A stretch of DNA of 25,779 nucleotides from an uncultured Collinsella sp. (GTDB taxonomy: Bacteria; Actinomycetota; Coriobacteriia; Coriobacteriales; Coriobacteriaceae), in contig CABSNH010000007.1 of assembly GCA_902478985.1 (NCBI GenBank), positions 1 to 25,779 on the forward strand. Reading direction: 5' to 3'. How positions within the stretch are numbered: the stretch's first letter is position 1; the number at the start of each line of letters is the position of its first letter. This document shows, piece by piece, positions 5,827 through 13,464 of this stretch. The translations under genes and the position numbers were made by a program. Under the pieces are notes generated by a model. That model was not told the origin of the DNA, searched no databases, and worked only from the letters and a program-made list of their open reading frames with translations.

Positions 5827-7100
5827 CGCTCAAGACGTGGTGCGATACGGTCCGGAAGCTTTGCCACAATACGAACGCCGTCCTCGAGGTATTCCTCGTG
5901 CAGAAGGGTTCCCTGTTCGTGCACGAGCGTGATTAACGCGCCCTCTCGATACGGGATATCGGCCGAGAGCAACACGTCCGTGGCGGCCGCTTCACGAGCG
6001 ATGCGGTCGACTAAGTCATCAAGACCCTCACCCGTCTGAGCCGAGAACAGCACCGCCTCGGGATAGCGCCGGCGAAAGCTCAAGCGATCGACGCTATCGA
6101 GCAGATCAATTTTATTGAACACGGTAAGTGTCAGGCGCTCACCGGCACCAATCTCATCAAGGACACGATCAACCGCCTCGAGCTGACGCTCATAATCCTC
6201 ATCGGAAGCATCTACAACTTTAAGAATCAAATCGGCGCCGAGCACCTCGGAAAGCGTAGATTTAAACGCGTCGACCAGGCCATGTGGCAGCTTTTGAATA
6301 AAGCCGACGGTATCGGTGATCGTCATGCCACGACCACCGGGCAAACGGTACGAGCGCGTTGTAGGATCGAGCGTGGCAAACAGCTTATCCTGCGAAAGTA
6401 CCGTGGATCCCGTCAAACGATTAAGCAGCGTCGACTTGCCGGCATTGGTGTAGCCAGCCAACGCAACGCGAAACGCTGGCGATTCAATACGGCTTTTCGA
6501 TTGCACATCGCGGCGCTGTTCAACCTGTTTCAGTTCGCGTCGAAGCGCAGCGATCTTATTGCGAATCAGACGACGGTCGACCTCGAGTTGGCTTTCGCCC
6601 TGGCCAAAGCGCGAGCCAATACCGCCACGCGTCTGTTCCTTGGCAAGGTGGCTCCACATACCTCGCAAACGAGGCAACAGGTACTGCAACTGTGCCAGCT
6701 GCACCTGCAAGCGGCCCTCACGCGTCTGGGCATGCAGACCAAAGATATCCAAAATCAACGCCGTACGGTCAATAATCTTGACCGGTTCGCCCACGGCTTT
6801 CTCAAGATAGGACTGCTGTGAAGGAGTCAGGTCGTCGTCGAAGATAACAACATCCGCATCCATGCGATGCACCAAACCGCACAGCTCCTCGACCTTTCCG
6901 GAGCCGATAAACGATTTGGGATAGGGCTTGACCAGGCGCTGAGACAAGCGTGCAACGCATTGGGCCCCAGCAGTGTGGGCTAGACGCTCGAGCTCGTCGA
7001 GCGAACGGTCGAGCGGCCAGGCGTTATCGTGCCACTCAACACCAACCAAGATGGCGCGCTCGGGTTCAGGCGCCGTGGGGACCAAAGGGAAACGAGCCAT
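5811..7100 (-). CDS. hflX: Ribosome-associated GTPase HflX
   Basis: A GTPase of the OBG-HflX group that binds the 50S subunit and rescues or splits stalled ribosomes under stress. The 429-residue product has the N-terminal HflX domain (about 15-205) with GSGKVEEL, a helical linker with RGGIGSRFGQGESQLE, and the G domain: P-loop GYTNAGKST (216-224), DTVGF (263-267) and NKID (329-332). A C-terminal domain follows. The ATG at 7100 overlaps the miaA stop (TAATG), with GAGG 8 nt before it. The miaA-hflX link resembles the enterobacterial miaA-hfq-hflX order, but hfq is absent here. It is the last gene of the rny operon and its 3' end runs into the convergent membrane-protein gene without a visible terminator. 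Confidence 0.96.
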   Translation of the reverse strand: MARFPLVPTAPEPERAILVGVEWHDNAWPLDRSLDELERLAHTAGAQCVARLSQRLVKPYPKSFIGSGKVEELCGLVHRMDADVVIFDDDLTPSQQSYLEKAVGEPVKIIDRTALILDIFGLHAQTREGRLQVQLAQLQYLLPRLRGMWSHLAKEQTRGGIGSRFGQGESQLEVDRRLIRNKIAALRRELKQVEQRRDVQSKSRIESPAFRVALAGYTNAGKSTLLNRLTGSTVLSQDKLFATLDPTTRSYRLPGGRGMTITDTVGFIQKLPHGLVDAFKSTLSEVLGADLILKVVDASDEDYERQLEAVDRVLDEIGAGERLTLTVFNKIDLLDSVDRLSFRRRYPEAVLFSAQTGEGLDDLVDRIAREAAATDVLLSADIPYREGALITLVHEQGTLLHEEYLEDGVRIVAKLPDRIAPRLERYRTE

Positions 7101-8038
7101 TAGGCAGCCTCGATGCGATGGTAAATATCATCAACGACCTCATCGATCGTAAACTCATCCATATCGAACCACACGATGCGATCGTCACGCTTAAACCAGG
7201 ATAGCTGGCGCTTGGCATAGCGACGTGAGCGCATCTTGATAAGCTCACGGGCCTCATCCATGGTAATAGCGCCACGCAAGGCATCAATAATCTCTTTGTA
7301 ACCAATTGCCTGCATCGACGTGAGCGCATCGCCCAGGCCCTGGTCCATAAGGCCACGGACCTCATCAACCAGTCCCTGCTCAAACATAAGGTCGACACGT
7401 AGGTTAATGCGCTCATACAGCACTTCACGGCTACGCGTCAGACCAAACCACAAGGCATGATAGCGCTCGCGCGGAACACTGAATTTCGACTTCTGCTGGG
7501 CATATGACACGCCGTCATCGTGCATCTCGAGCGCACGAATCACACGACGCACGTTATGGGGATGAATCACGGCAGCTGATTCAGGGTCGCGCTCGGCAAG
7601 CAGGGCATGCAATGCTTCCTCGCCAATGCGCTCGGCAAGCTCCTGATAGCCCACGCGTCGTTCGTCCTCGAGTTCTCCCGAAGGAAAATCCATTTCATCG
7701 AGAGCGGCCTTGAGATACAAGCCCGTACCGCCGCAAAAGACCGGAAGACGCTGCTCGCCAAGCAAACGCTCGACATGTGCTCGGGCGTCCGACTGGTAGA
7801 GCGCAGCAGAATACGCGACGCCGGGATCCACGATATCGATAAGGCGCAGAGGTGCCGAGCACTCCTCGGGCATCATTTTGGCCGTACCGATGTCCATGCC
7901 GCGATAGATTTGCATCGCGTCGCACGACAACACTTCGGACGATAGACGAGCGGCCAGGCGGTCGGCAACATCGCTTTTTCCGACCGCTGTCGGACCGACA
8001 ATCGCTACAGCAGAAAGGCTTGCACCAGGAGAAATCAT
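7100..8038 (-). CDS. miaA: tRNA dimethylallyltransferase MiaA
   Basis: Transfers dimethylallyl to N6 of A37 in tRNAs that read U-starting codons. The 312-residue product begins MISPGASLSAVAIVGPTAVG, with the P-loop GPTAVGKS at residues 15-22. It also contains SCDAMQIYRGMDIGTAK, FCGGTGLYLKAALDE and the catalytic-core NVRRVIRALE. The frame extends 13 codons further upstream, but the ATG at 8038 overlaps the miaB stop as TAATG and gives the family's usual N-terminus, so it was preferred. It is placed directly after miaB, whose product methylthiolates the i6A made by this enzyme, so two consecutive steps are co-translated. Confidence 0.95.
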   Translation of the reverse strand: MISPGASLSAVAIVGPTAVGKSDVADRLAARLSSEVLSCDAMQIYRGMDIGTAKMMPEECSAPLRLIDIVDPGVAYSAALYQSDARAHVERLLGEQRLPVFCGGTGLYLKAALDEMDFPSGELEDERRVGYQELAERIGEEALHALLAERDPESAAVIHPHNVRRVIRALEMHDDGVSYAQQKSKFSVPRERYHALWFGLTRSREVLYERINLRVDLMFEQGLVDEVRGLMDQGLGDALTSMQAIGYKEIIDALRGAITMDEARELIKMRSRRYAKRQLSWFKRDDRIVWFDMDEFTIDEVVDDIYHRIEAA

Positions 8039-9408
8039 TAGCGAGGCTCGCCCACGACGGAGCCAGACAGATACCACGTCTTGGCGACATCAATATCAAC
8101 ATCGACGATCTTGCCGATAAGCTGATCGATGCTATAGCCAGCAGGAATCGGCGCATGCACCGTCTGGTTCTTAGGGCTCTTGCCCAGAAGGACAGCGTCG
8201 TTCTTCTTGCTCGTGCCCTCAATGAGCGCAGGCACCACAGTGTGAAGCTCGCCCTGGTTAAACTCGTGTGCCGTCGTCTCGATAACCTTGACCAGACGGT
8301 TAAAGCGCTCAAGGATAACCTCATGCGGGGTGGGATCATAAATCTCGGCGGCCGGGGTACCGGCGCGCTTGGAGTAAATAAACGTGTAGGCTTGGGCATA
8401 GCGCACCGTCTCGGCAAGCGAGAGCGTCTGCTCAAAGTCTTCCTCGGTCTCACCAGGGAAGCCCACGATGATGTCGGTCGAAAGCGCAATATCGGGCATA
8501 CGGTTACGAATACGATCGACCAGGCCCAGATAATCCTCGCGCGTGTACCGACGATTCATCTCTTTAAGGATGCGCGTGGAACCCGACTGAACGGCCAAGT
8601 GAAGCTGCGGCATGACGGCAGGCGTCTCGGCCATAGCATCGATGGTCTCGGGCAGCAGATCTTTGGGATGCGAAGAGGTAAAGAAGATACGCTCGACACC
8701 CGTATCGCCCACAGCGCGCAGCAGATCGGCAAAACGCGGCTTGCCAAAGAGATCGCGACCGTAGGAGTTAACGTTTTGGCCCAGCAGCGTAATCTCGCGC
8801 ACGCCCTGACGCACAAGCCCGGTAACCTCGTCGACAATCTCCTCGAAGGGACGGCTCTTCTCACGACCACGGACGTACGGCACGATGCAGTACGTACAGA
8901 AGTTGTTGCAGCCCGTCATGATGGGCACCCAGGCGTGATACTGCGTCTCGCGATGCCACGGCATACTCATGGCGTCGGTATCCTCATGCTCATTCGTACG
9001 GATATGGCGCTTACCATCCAAAAACGCCTCGGCGATAAGCTCAGCCACGTGCGCAATAGAATGGGTGCCGAAAATGACGTTGACGTTATCGACGTTGGTG
9101 AGCAAGCCCTCACCATCGCGCTGGGCGATGCAGCCGCCCACGGCGACAACACGCTTACCCGAAGGCGAAGGAGGAAGGCTCTTGCAGGAATTGCACTGAC
9201 CATACAGGCGCGTATCGGCAGCCTCGCGCACACAGCACGTCATGAACACGACAATATCGGCATGCTCGGGATCGAGCGCCATAAGACAGCCATACGAATC
9301 GAGCAAGCCACTCACGCGCTCGGAGTCGTGCTGGTTCATCTGGCAGCCGAATGTGCGGATAAAGTAGGTTTTACCGGCAAGAATATCGCGTACGGAACGC
9401 TGGTCCAT
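8038..9408 (-). CDS. miaB: tRNA-2-methylthio-N6-dimethylallyladenosine synthase MiaB
   Basis: Radical-SAM methylthiotransferase that turns i6A37 into ms2i6A37 in tRNA. The 456-residue product has the N-terminal UPF0004 domain with iron-sulfur cysteines in TFGCQMN (Cys22), MTCCVRE (Cys58/59) and GGCIAQRD (Cys93). The radical-SAM CNNFCTYC follows (Cys167, 171, 174), then a C-terminal TRAM-type region (about 385-450). Oddly, an extra CNSC pair (Cys72 and Cys75) sits in the loop LYGQCNSCKSLPPSP, where most MiaB proteins have none that I recall. The ATG at 9408 has AGGATG 7 nt upstream. It is followed by miaA with a one-base overlap. The 65 nt between it and spoVS show nothing obvious. Confidence 0.95.
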   Translation of the reverse strand: MDQRSVRDILAGKTYFIRTFGCQMNQHDSERVSGLLDSYGCLMALDPEHADIVVFMTCCVREAADTRLYGQCNSCKSLPPSPSGKRVVAVGGCIAQRDGEGLLTNVDNVNVIFGTHSIAHVAELIAEAFLDGKRHIRTNEHEDTDAMSMPWHRETQYHAWVPIMTGCNNFCTYCIVPYVRGREKSRPFEEIVDEVTGLVRQGVREITLLGQNVNSYGRDLFGKPRFADLLRAVGDTGVERIFFTSSHPKDLLPETIDAMAETPAVMPQLHLAVQSGSTRILKEMNRRYTREDYLGLVDRIRNRMPDIALSTDIIVGFPGETEEDFEQTLSLAETVRYAQAYTFIYSKRAGTPAAEIYDPTPHEVILERFNRLVKVIETTAHEFNQGELHTVVPALIEGTSKKNDAVLLGKSPKNQTVHAPIPAGYSIDQLIGKIVDVDIDVAKTWYLSGSVVGEPR

Positions 9409-9473
9409 GAGCTTACATCCTAACGATGGTATCGACGGGGCGCATAGGTGCTACAAGCGTGCAGATGGCTCGC

Positions 9474-9791
9474 TTACGCAACAGGCTTAACGTCATCCAT
9501 AACGACGTTATCCATAGCAGCCCGATTAATCTGGTGAACGTAGATAGAAAGACGAATTGCCGTGCGCGACTCTCCGTTAATGAGAATGTCGGAAAACACT
9601 GGCGCGCAGGAGACATCAAAGCCGGTCGGAATCAGAAAGCCGCGCGCAATGGCAACGGCCTTGATGGCCTGGTTGACGGCACCGGCGCCGACGCACTGAA
9701 TGTTGACGGGGACGCCATCTTTGACCATGCCGGCAATGGCGCCGGCAACGGACGCGGGCGATGATTTGCTTGATACCTTCAGGCAATCCAT
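9474..9791 (-). CDS. spoVS: Stage V sporulation protein S (SpoVS) family
   Basis: A 105-residue Alba-like small protein. The core LKVSSKSSPASVAGAIAGM, GAGAVNQAIKAVAIARGFL and GESRTAIRLSIY matches SpoVS closely. In Bacillus, SpoVS affects spore coat and septum formation; in non-sporulating bacteria its role is unsettled, with nucleic-acid binding suggested by the Alba-like fold. The ATG at 9791 with AGGAGT upstream was chosen over an upstream start that adds 13 basic residues. A tail of about 20 residues (NRAAMDNVVMDDVKPVA) extends past the family core. In Bacillus the gene lies close to rny and ymdB; here it lies in the rny operon too, but after a GHKL ATPase instead of ymdB. Confidence 0.88.
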   Translation of the reverse strand: MDCLKVSSKSSPASVAGAIAGMVKDGVPVNIQCVGAGAVNQAIKAVAIARGFLIPTGFDVSCAPVFSDILINGESRTAIRLSIYVHQINRAAMDNVVMDDVKPVA

Positions 9792-9807
9792 GAAGAAACT
9801 CCTGCGT

Positions 9808-9824
9808 TTAAAAGTACGTTTTAA
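9808..9824. promoter_or_regulatory. Inverted repeat upstream of spoVS
   Basis: TTAAAA-GTACG-TTTTAA is a symmetric AT-rich palindrome 17 nt before the spoVS start. It could be an operator or a chance repeat. The regulator is unknown. Confidence 0.25.
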
Positions 9825-9841
9825 CTGCAATAACTGTATCG

Positions 9842-9859
9842 TACCGAGCGGACTCGGTA
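9842..9859 (-). other. Small perfect hairpin in the GHKL ATPase-spoVS gap
   Basis: TACCGAG-CGGA-CTCGGTA forms a 7-bp stem with a 4-nt loop, starting about 7 nt after the ATPase stop on the minus strand. No U-tract follows, so it is more likely an mRNA processing or stability element than a terminator. Confidence 0.4.
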
Positions 9860-9865
9860 AAGATT

Positions 9866-10951
9866 TTATTCCTCTTTGGCAAGATCGAACGTCACCGTGA
9901 TGCGATCACGCGAAACGCGAATCTTAGGGTCGCCGCACAGATTGAGGTAATACCGGGCAGCGAGGTCGTTAAAGTCACGCTCGACCGCACGCGAAAACTG
10001 CGCCATATCATCCTTGGCGATGCGAAGACCTCGACGGTCCTTGGCAAGATCGACGGGAGCCGGCGCATGCGAGGTGGAATCACGCTCGCGCAGCAGGCGC
10101 GCGGTCACGCCGCGAACGGGCTTAATCTGTCCCGACAGAATACGGTGGGCAGTGCGCTCGGACATCTCGAGACCCAGCCCGGAGCAGATCCGGATAAAGT
10201 CCTCGGCATCCGAGGCAAGGCCCAAACGATCGATAACCGGAAGCTCGCACTCGTCATCGATAAAGAGCAGGCGCGACGTATCGAGACAACTCGAAGCCTG
10301 AGCGTACAGGGTCGCAGCGATCTCGGACGGAGAGCCCAGATACACATCGCAGCAACGCAGCTCCTCAAGGGCAAACTCACAGGCCGCGCGAATGATGTTG
10401 TGGGGGCCGCGAGCACATACATAGCGGCCGTCTTCGTCTTTAACCGCCTGAGGCCAGCTCGACTGGTCGGCGCGCTCACCCAAGCGTTCGGTGGCAACGC
10501 GCACCTTAAACGAAGAGCCCAAATCGACGCCCGATGTAACAACGCGCGCCTCATCCGTGTTCTGCTTGATAGAGAACAGCGCCATACCACGACCGTGAAC
10601 ACCCCAACGGTCCATTTTCATGCTCTCGAGCTTGGAAGTGACACGAGCATCGAAGATACGCTCCTGCATATCCTGCGGCACACCAGAACCGTTATCCAGG
10701 AAGAGGAGGGTGCGAACACCCTCCTCCTTGGTCGTGGCAAGATAGACCTTATCGGCTCCGGCATCGCGAGCATTACGCAGCATCTCGATGACAATGTCCT
10801 CTACATGCTGAATGTCATGCTTGGCCTGACGGCGCTCGGCCTCCGAAACGCGGAGGCGAACATACCCCTCGCCAAGGTTTTCCTCGACGCGAAGGTTGCC
10901 CTCCCCCGACATCGACGCGATAAATGAGATGAGCTCGTTCGCGTCGTTCAT
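9866..10951 (-). CDS. GHKL-type ATPase of unknown function in the rny operon
   Basis: A 361-residue protein with a GHKL (gyrase/Hsp90/histidine kinase/MutL) ATP-binding fold in its N-terminal half. The N box is IVIEMLRNARDAGADKV with Glu56, Asn60 and Asp63; the G1 box is DNGSG (86-90); the G2 box is GVHGRGM (117-123). No phosphoacceptor His domain, receiver or transmembrane segment is seen, so it is not a standard sensor kinase and looks more like the MutL/Hsp90/MORC side of the superfamily. The C-terminal half (about 170-361) is unrecognised. The ATG at 10951 lies one base after the rny stop; a GTG 24 nt further up is the alternative. Being placed between an RNA nuclease and spoVS suggests a role in RNA or nucleoid-linked processes, which is only context. 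Confidence 0.8.
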   Translation of the reverse strand: MNDANELISFIASMSGEGNLRVEENLGEGYVRLRVSEAERRQAKHDIQHVEDIVIEMLRNARDAGADKVYLATTKEEGVRTLLFLDNGSGVPQDMQERIFDARVTSKLESMKMDRWGVHGRGMALFSIKQNTDEARVVTSGVDLGSSFKVRVATERLGERADQSSWPQAVKDEDGRYVCARGPHNIIRAACEFALEELRCCDVYLGSPSEIAATLYAQASSCLDTSRLLFIDDECELPVIDRLGLASDAEDFIRICSGLGLEMSERTAHRILSGQIKPVRGVTARLLRERDSTSHAPAPVDLAKDRRGLRIAKDDMAQFSRAVERDFNDLAARYYLNLCGDPKIRVSRDRITVTFDLAKEE

Positions 10952-10952
10952 G

Positions 10953-12503
10953 TTATTTAGCGATATCGACGGCACGGCTCTCGCGAATCACGACAACGCG
11001 CACCTGACCGGGATACTCCATCTCTTCCTCGATCTGATGGGCGATATCGTGCGCAAGCACTGTGGACTGGGCATCGGAGATCTTGTCCGGCTGAACCATG
11101 ACATGGACCTCGCGACCGGCCTGCATAGCATAGGTACGCTCGACGCCTTCGTGAGAGTTGGCAATCTCCTCGAGCTTCTCAAGACGCTTGATGTAGTTCT
11201 CGGCCGACTCGCGGCGGGCGCCGGGACGAGAAGCGGAAACGGCATCGGCAGCCTGGACCAGAACGTCGAGCACCGTGTTGGGATCGACGTCGGCATGATG
11301 GGCCTCGATCGCGTGGACGATAACGGGCTTCTCGCCATAACGGCGGGCAAGCTCGGCGCCAATGACGGCATGCGGACCCTCAACGTCGTGGTCGATGGCC
11401 TTGCCCAGGTCGTGCAGAAGACCGGCACGCTTGGCGGTCACAACGTCCAGACCAAGCTCGGAGGCCATAACGCCGCACAGGTCAGAAACCTCAAGCGAGT
11501 GCTGCAGAACGTTCTGGCCAAACGAGGTGCGGTAGCGAAGAGCACCCAGGGTCTTGACGATCTCGGGATGCAGGTCGTGGATACCGGTATCGAAGGCGGC
11601 CTGCTCGCCAGCCTCGCGCACACGCTGCTGAACCAGGTCGGCGGCCTTGTGATACATCTCCTCGATGCGTGCGGGGTGAATGCGGCCGTCTGCAATGAGG
11701 TTCTCGAGCGCCACGCGGGCAGTCTCACGACGGACTGGATCGAAGCTCGAAAGCACGACGGTCTCGGGGGTGTCGTCAATCACGAGGTTGACGCCGGACA
11801 CCTGCTCAAAGGTGCGGATGTTGCGACCCTCGCGACCGATGATGCGACCCTTGAGGTCATCGGAGGGAATATGAACGGAAGTAACGGTGACCTCGGCGGT
11901 ATGGTCGGCGGCGCAACGCTGAATCGCCAGGGAGAGAATCTCCTGGGCGGTCTTGTGGCACTCGGCGCGGACCTGCTGCTCGGACTCACGGATGATGGTG
12001 GCCGCCTCGTGGGTAACCTCGCCGCGGACCTTGTCGAGCAACTCCTTGTGAGCATCCTCACGCGTAAGGTCGGCAATACGCTCAAGCTCGGAAGTCTGCT
12101 TGGCGCAGAGCTCCTCAAGCTCACGAGAGCGCTTCTCGACCTGGCCGGCCTGGCTAGACAGCTGATGCTCGCGCTTATCGAGCGCATCGTTGCGGCGATC
12201 AAGCGATTCCTCACGCTGCATTACGCGATTTTCGAGCGTGCGAATCTCGCTCTTACGCTGCTTGTCCTCGGCCTCGGCGGCCTGCTTGTTCTTGATGATC
12301 TCTTCCTTAGCCTCGAGCAGAGCCTCTTTTTTGAGGGTCTCGGCCTGACGCTTTGCATCACCGATCAAGGACTCTGCCTGCGCGTGTGCCGACTGAATCT
12401 TTTCGTCGGCCTCGTGAAGACTACCCTGCTTGGCGGTGCGCATGTAGGCAATAGCGGCGATGGCACCCAAAACGAGGCCAACGAGCGCTGCAATGATAGG
12501 CAT
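10953..12503 (-). CDS. rny: Ribonuclease Y
   Basis: Membrane-anchored endoribonuclease that starts bulk mRNA decay in many Gram-positives. The 516-residue product has one N-terminal span (about 1-21, PIIAALVGLVLGAIAAIAYM), a long charged coiled coil (about 25-190), a KH domain with GRIIGREGRNIRTFE near 217, and an HD domain with LLHDLGKAID, whose His364-Asp365 bind metal. A second histidine pair is present in EAHHADVD. The length is typical. A GTG two codons upstream is in frame, but AAGGAG lies 5 nt from the ATG at 12503, so that start was taken. It heads the operon and is driven by a promoter at 12670-12698 behind a leader of about 160 nt. Confidence 0.97.
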   Translation of the reverse strand: MPIIAALVGLVLGAIAAIAYMRTAKQGSLHEADEKIQSAHAQAESLIGDAKRQAETLKKEALLEAKEEIIKNKQAAEAEDKQRKSEIRTLENRVMQREESLDRRNDALDKREHQLSSQAGQVEKRSRELEELCAKQTSELERIADLTREDAHKELLDKVRGEVTHEAATIIRESEQQVRAECHKTAQEILSLAIQRCAADHTAEVTVTSVHIPSDDLKGRIIGREGRNIRTFEQVSGVNLVIDDTPETVVLSSFDPVRRETARVALENLIADGRIHPARIEEMYHKAADLVQQRVREAGEQAAFDTGIHDLHPEIVKTLGALRYRTSFGQNVLQHSLEVSDLCGVMASELGLDVVTAKRAGLLHDLGKAIDHDVEGPHAVIGAELARRYGEKPVIVHAIEAHHADVDPNTVLDVLVQAADAVSASRPGARRESAENYIKRLEKLEEIANSHEGVERTYAMQAGREVHVMVQPDKISDAQSTVLAHDIAHQIEEEMEYPGQVRVVVIRESRAVDIAK

Positions 12504-12538
12504 GCTCACTCCTTTTTATGGATTCGTTACACAGCAAA

Positions 12539-12564
12539 GCGAACCGTCCTTACGAACGGCTCGC
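12539..12564 (-). other. Hairpin in the rny leader
   Basis: GCGAACCGT (12539-12547) and ACGGCTCGC (12556-12564) pair over 9 bp in the minus-strand mRNA with one G-U. The stem lies about 36 nt before the rny ATG. It could be a processing site or attenuator; no strong U-tract follows. Confidence 0.4.
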
Positions 12565-12625
12565 GACATTTGAGTAATATGGGCGCAGCTTATGCGGGTC
12601 GGATACAGATAAACATATAAACAAA

Positions 12626-12640
12626 CTCATCACAGATGAG
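12626..12640 (-). other. Small hairpin with U-rich tail in the rny leader
   Basis: CTCATC-ACA-GATGAG forms a 6-bp stem. On the minus strand it is followed by TTTGTTTATATG, terminator-like but with a weak stem. It sits early in the leader, so premature termination is possible, and low confidence is warranted. Confidence 0.25.
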
Positions 12641-12669
12641 CACATATCACAAAGCAAATGACAGTATTT

Positions 12670-12698
12670 ATCCTACGTTGAACCGCAACAACTGTCAA
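12670..12698 (-). promoter_or_regulatory. Promoter of the rny operon
   Basis: On the minus strand, consensus TTGACA (plus positions 12693-12698) is followed after 17 nt by TAGGAT (12670-12675). Transcription would start near 12663, giving about 160 nt of leader before rny. It lies 62 nt after the recX stop, so rny is a unit independent of recA-recX. Confidence 0.65.
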
Positions 12699-12760
12699 AT
12701 TAACGCACCCGGCACGGCGCCAATCGAGCGGTGAACGGCAGGGGCGTAACGGGTGAACGT

Positions 12761-13453
12761 TTACACGGCGCATTCCTCGCTTGAGGCATCGAGGCGCGCC
12801 TTAACGGCATCGGCGGCGATGCGATACGAGAAGCCTTTACCCATCAAAAATCTGACGAGCTTTTCGAATGCACGTACTTCGGGAACGCGACGTTTAGCGA
12901 GCAAGGCCGAAGCGCGGGCCAAGTCATCATCAACGGCAAAATAAGCCTCGGGATACCCGGGGATATCGTCAAGCACGACATGACGGCGTTTGAGTTCAAC
13001 CTCGATCTTACGCTGTCCCCAGCCGCGACGCTTACGCTCTTCAATAAAGTACGAACAAAAGCGGTTCTCATCCAAAAAACGATACTCGGTCGCTCGAGCA
13101 ACGGCAAAATCGATCGCAGGCTGTCGAAAGCCATAGCGCGCCAACTTATCGCGCACCTCGCCCGTGGCATGATCGCGGCGCGAAAGCATCTCGGTCACCA
13201 TGGTGAGCGCACATTTACGTTCGATAAGCTGCACCGCCTCGCGAAAGTCATCCCAATCACAGGGAAGATCGGGGCGGTTCTTAACGTACAGGCGCGCCAC
13301 GCGCACGGGAATCCAAATGGAACGTTCAAAACCGCCCTCGAGATCGCAATCGATACGCGCGCAGGGCTTTTTAGACGCATAACCGCTCGAGAACGAGGAG
13401 GCCGCCTTCTTATCGGGAAAGACGACCGTGGCCTCGGTCACCGTATACGACAT
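12761..13453 (-). CDS. recX: Recombination regulator RecX
   Basis: Binds RecA and modulates its filaments. The 230-residue protein has an N-terminal part of about 75 residues with no family match that I see, followed by the helical RecX repeats: ALTMVTEMLSRRDHATGEVRDKL, YRFLDENRFCSYFIEER, GWGQRKIEVELKRR, and a C-terminal KLVRFLMGKGFSYRIAADAV. The spacing and the RxxGxxxIxxEL-type motif are typical. The ATG at 13453 lies 11 nt after the recA stop, with only a weak ribosome binding site, as is common for recA-recX readthrough. Expression is therefore probably SOS-linked through the recA promoter. Confidence 0.9.
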   Translation of the reverse strand: MSYTVTEATVVFPDKKAASSFSSGYASKKPCARIDCDLEGGFERSIWIPVRVARLYVKNRPDLPCDWDDFREAVQLIERKCALTMVTEMLSRRDHATGEVRDKLARYGFRQPAIDFAVARATEYRFLDENRFCSYFIEERKRRGWGQRKIEVELKRRHVVLDDIPGYPEAYFAVDDDLARASALLAKRRVPEVRAFEKLVRFLMGKGFSYRIAADAVKARLDASSEECAV

Positions 13454-13464
13454 GTCGGCATCCG

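Noticed and set aside
7852..9423. A 523-codon plus-strand frame opposite miaB/miaA.
   Set aside because: It is antisense to well-identified genes, and the composition is that of a shadow frame in GC-rich DNA.
10896..12620. A 574-codon plus-strand frame opposite rny.
   Set aside because: It is antisense to RNase Y. Its Leu/Gly/Asp-rich composition reflects the coiled-coil codons read in reverse.
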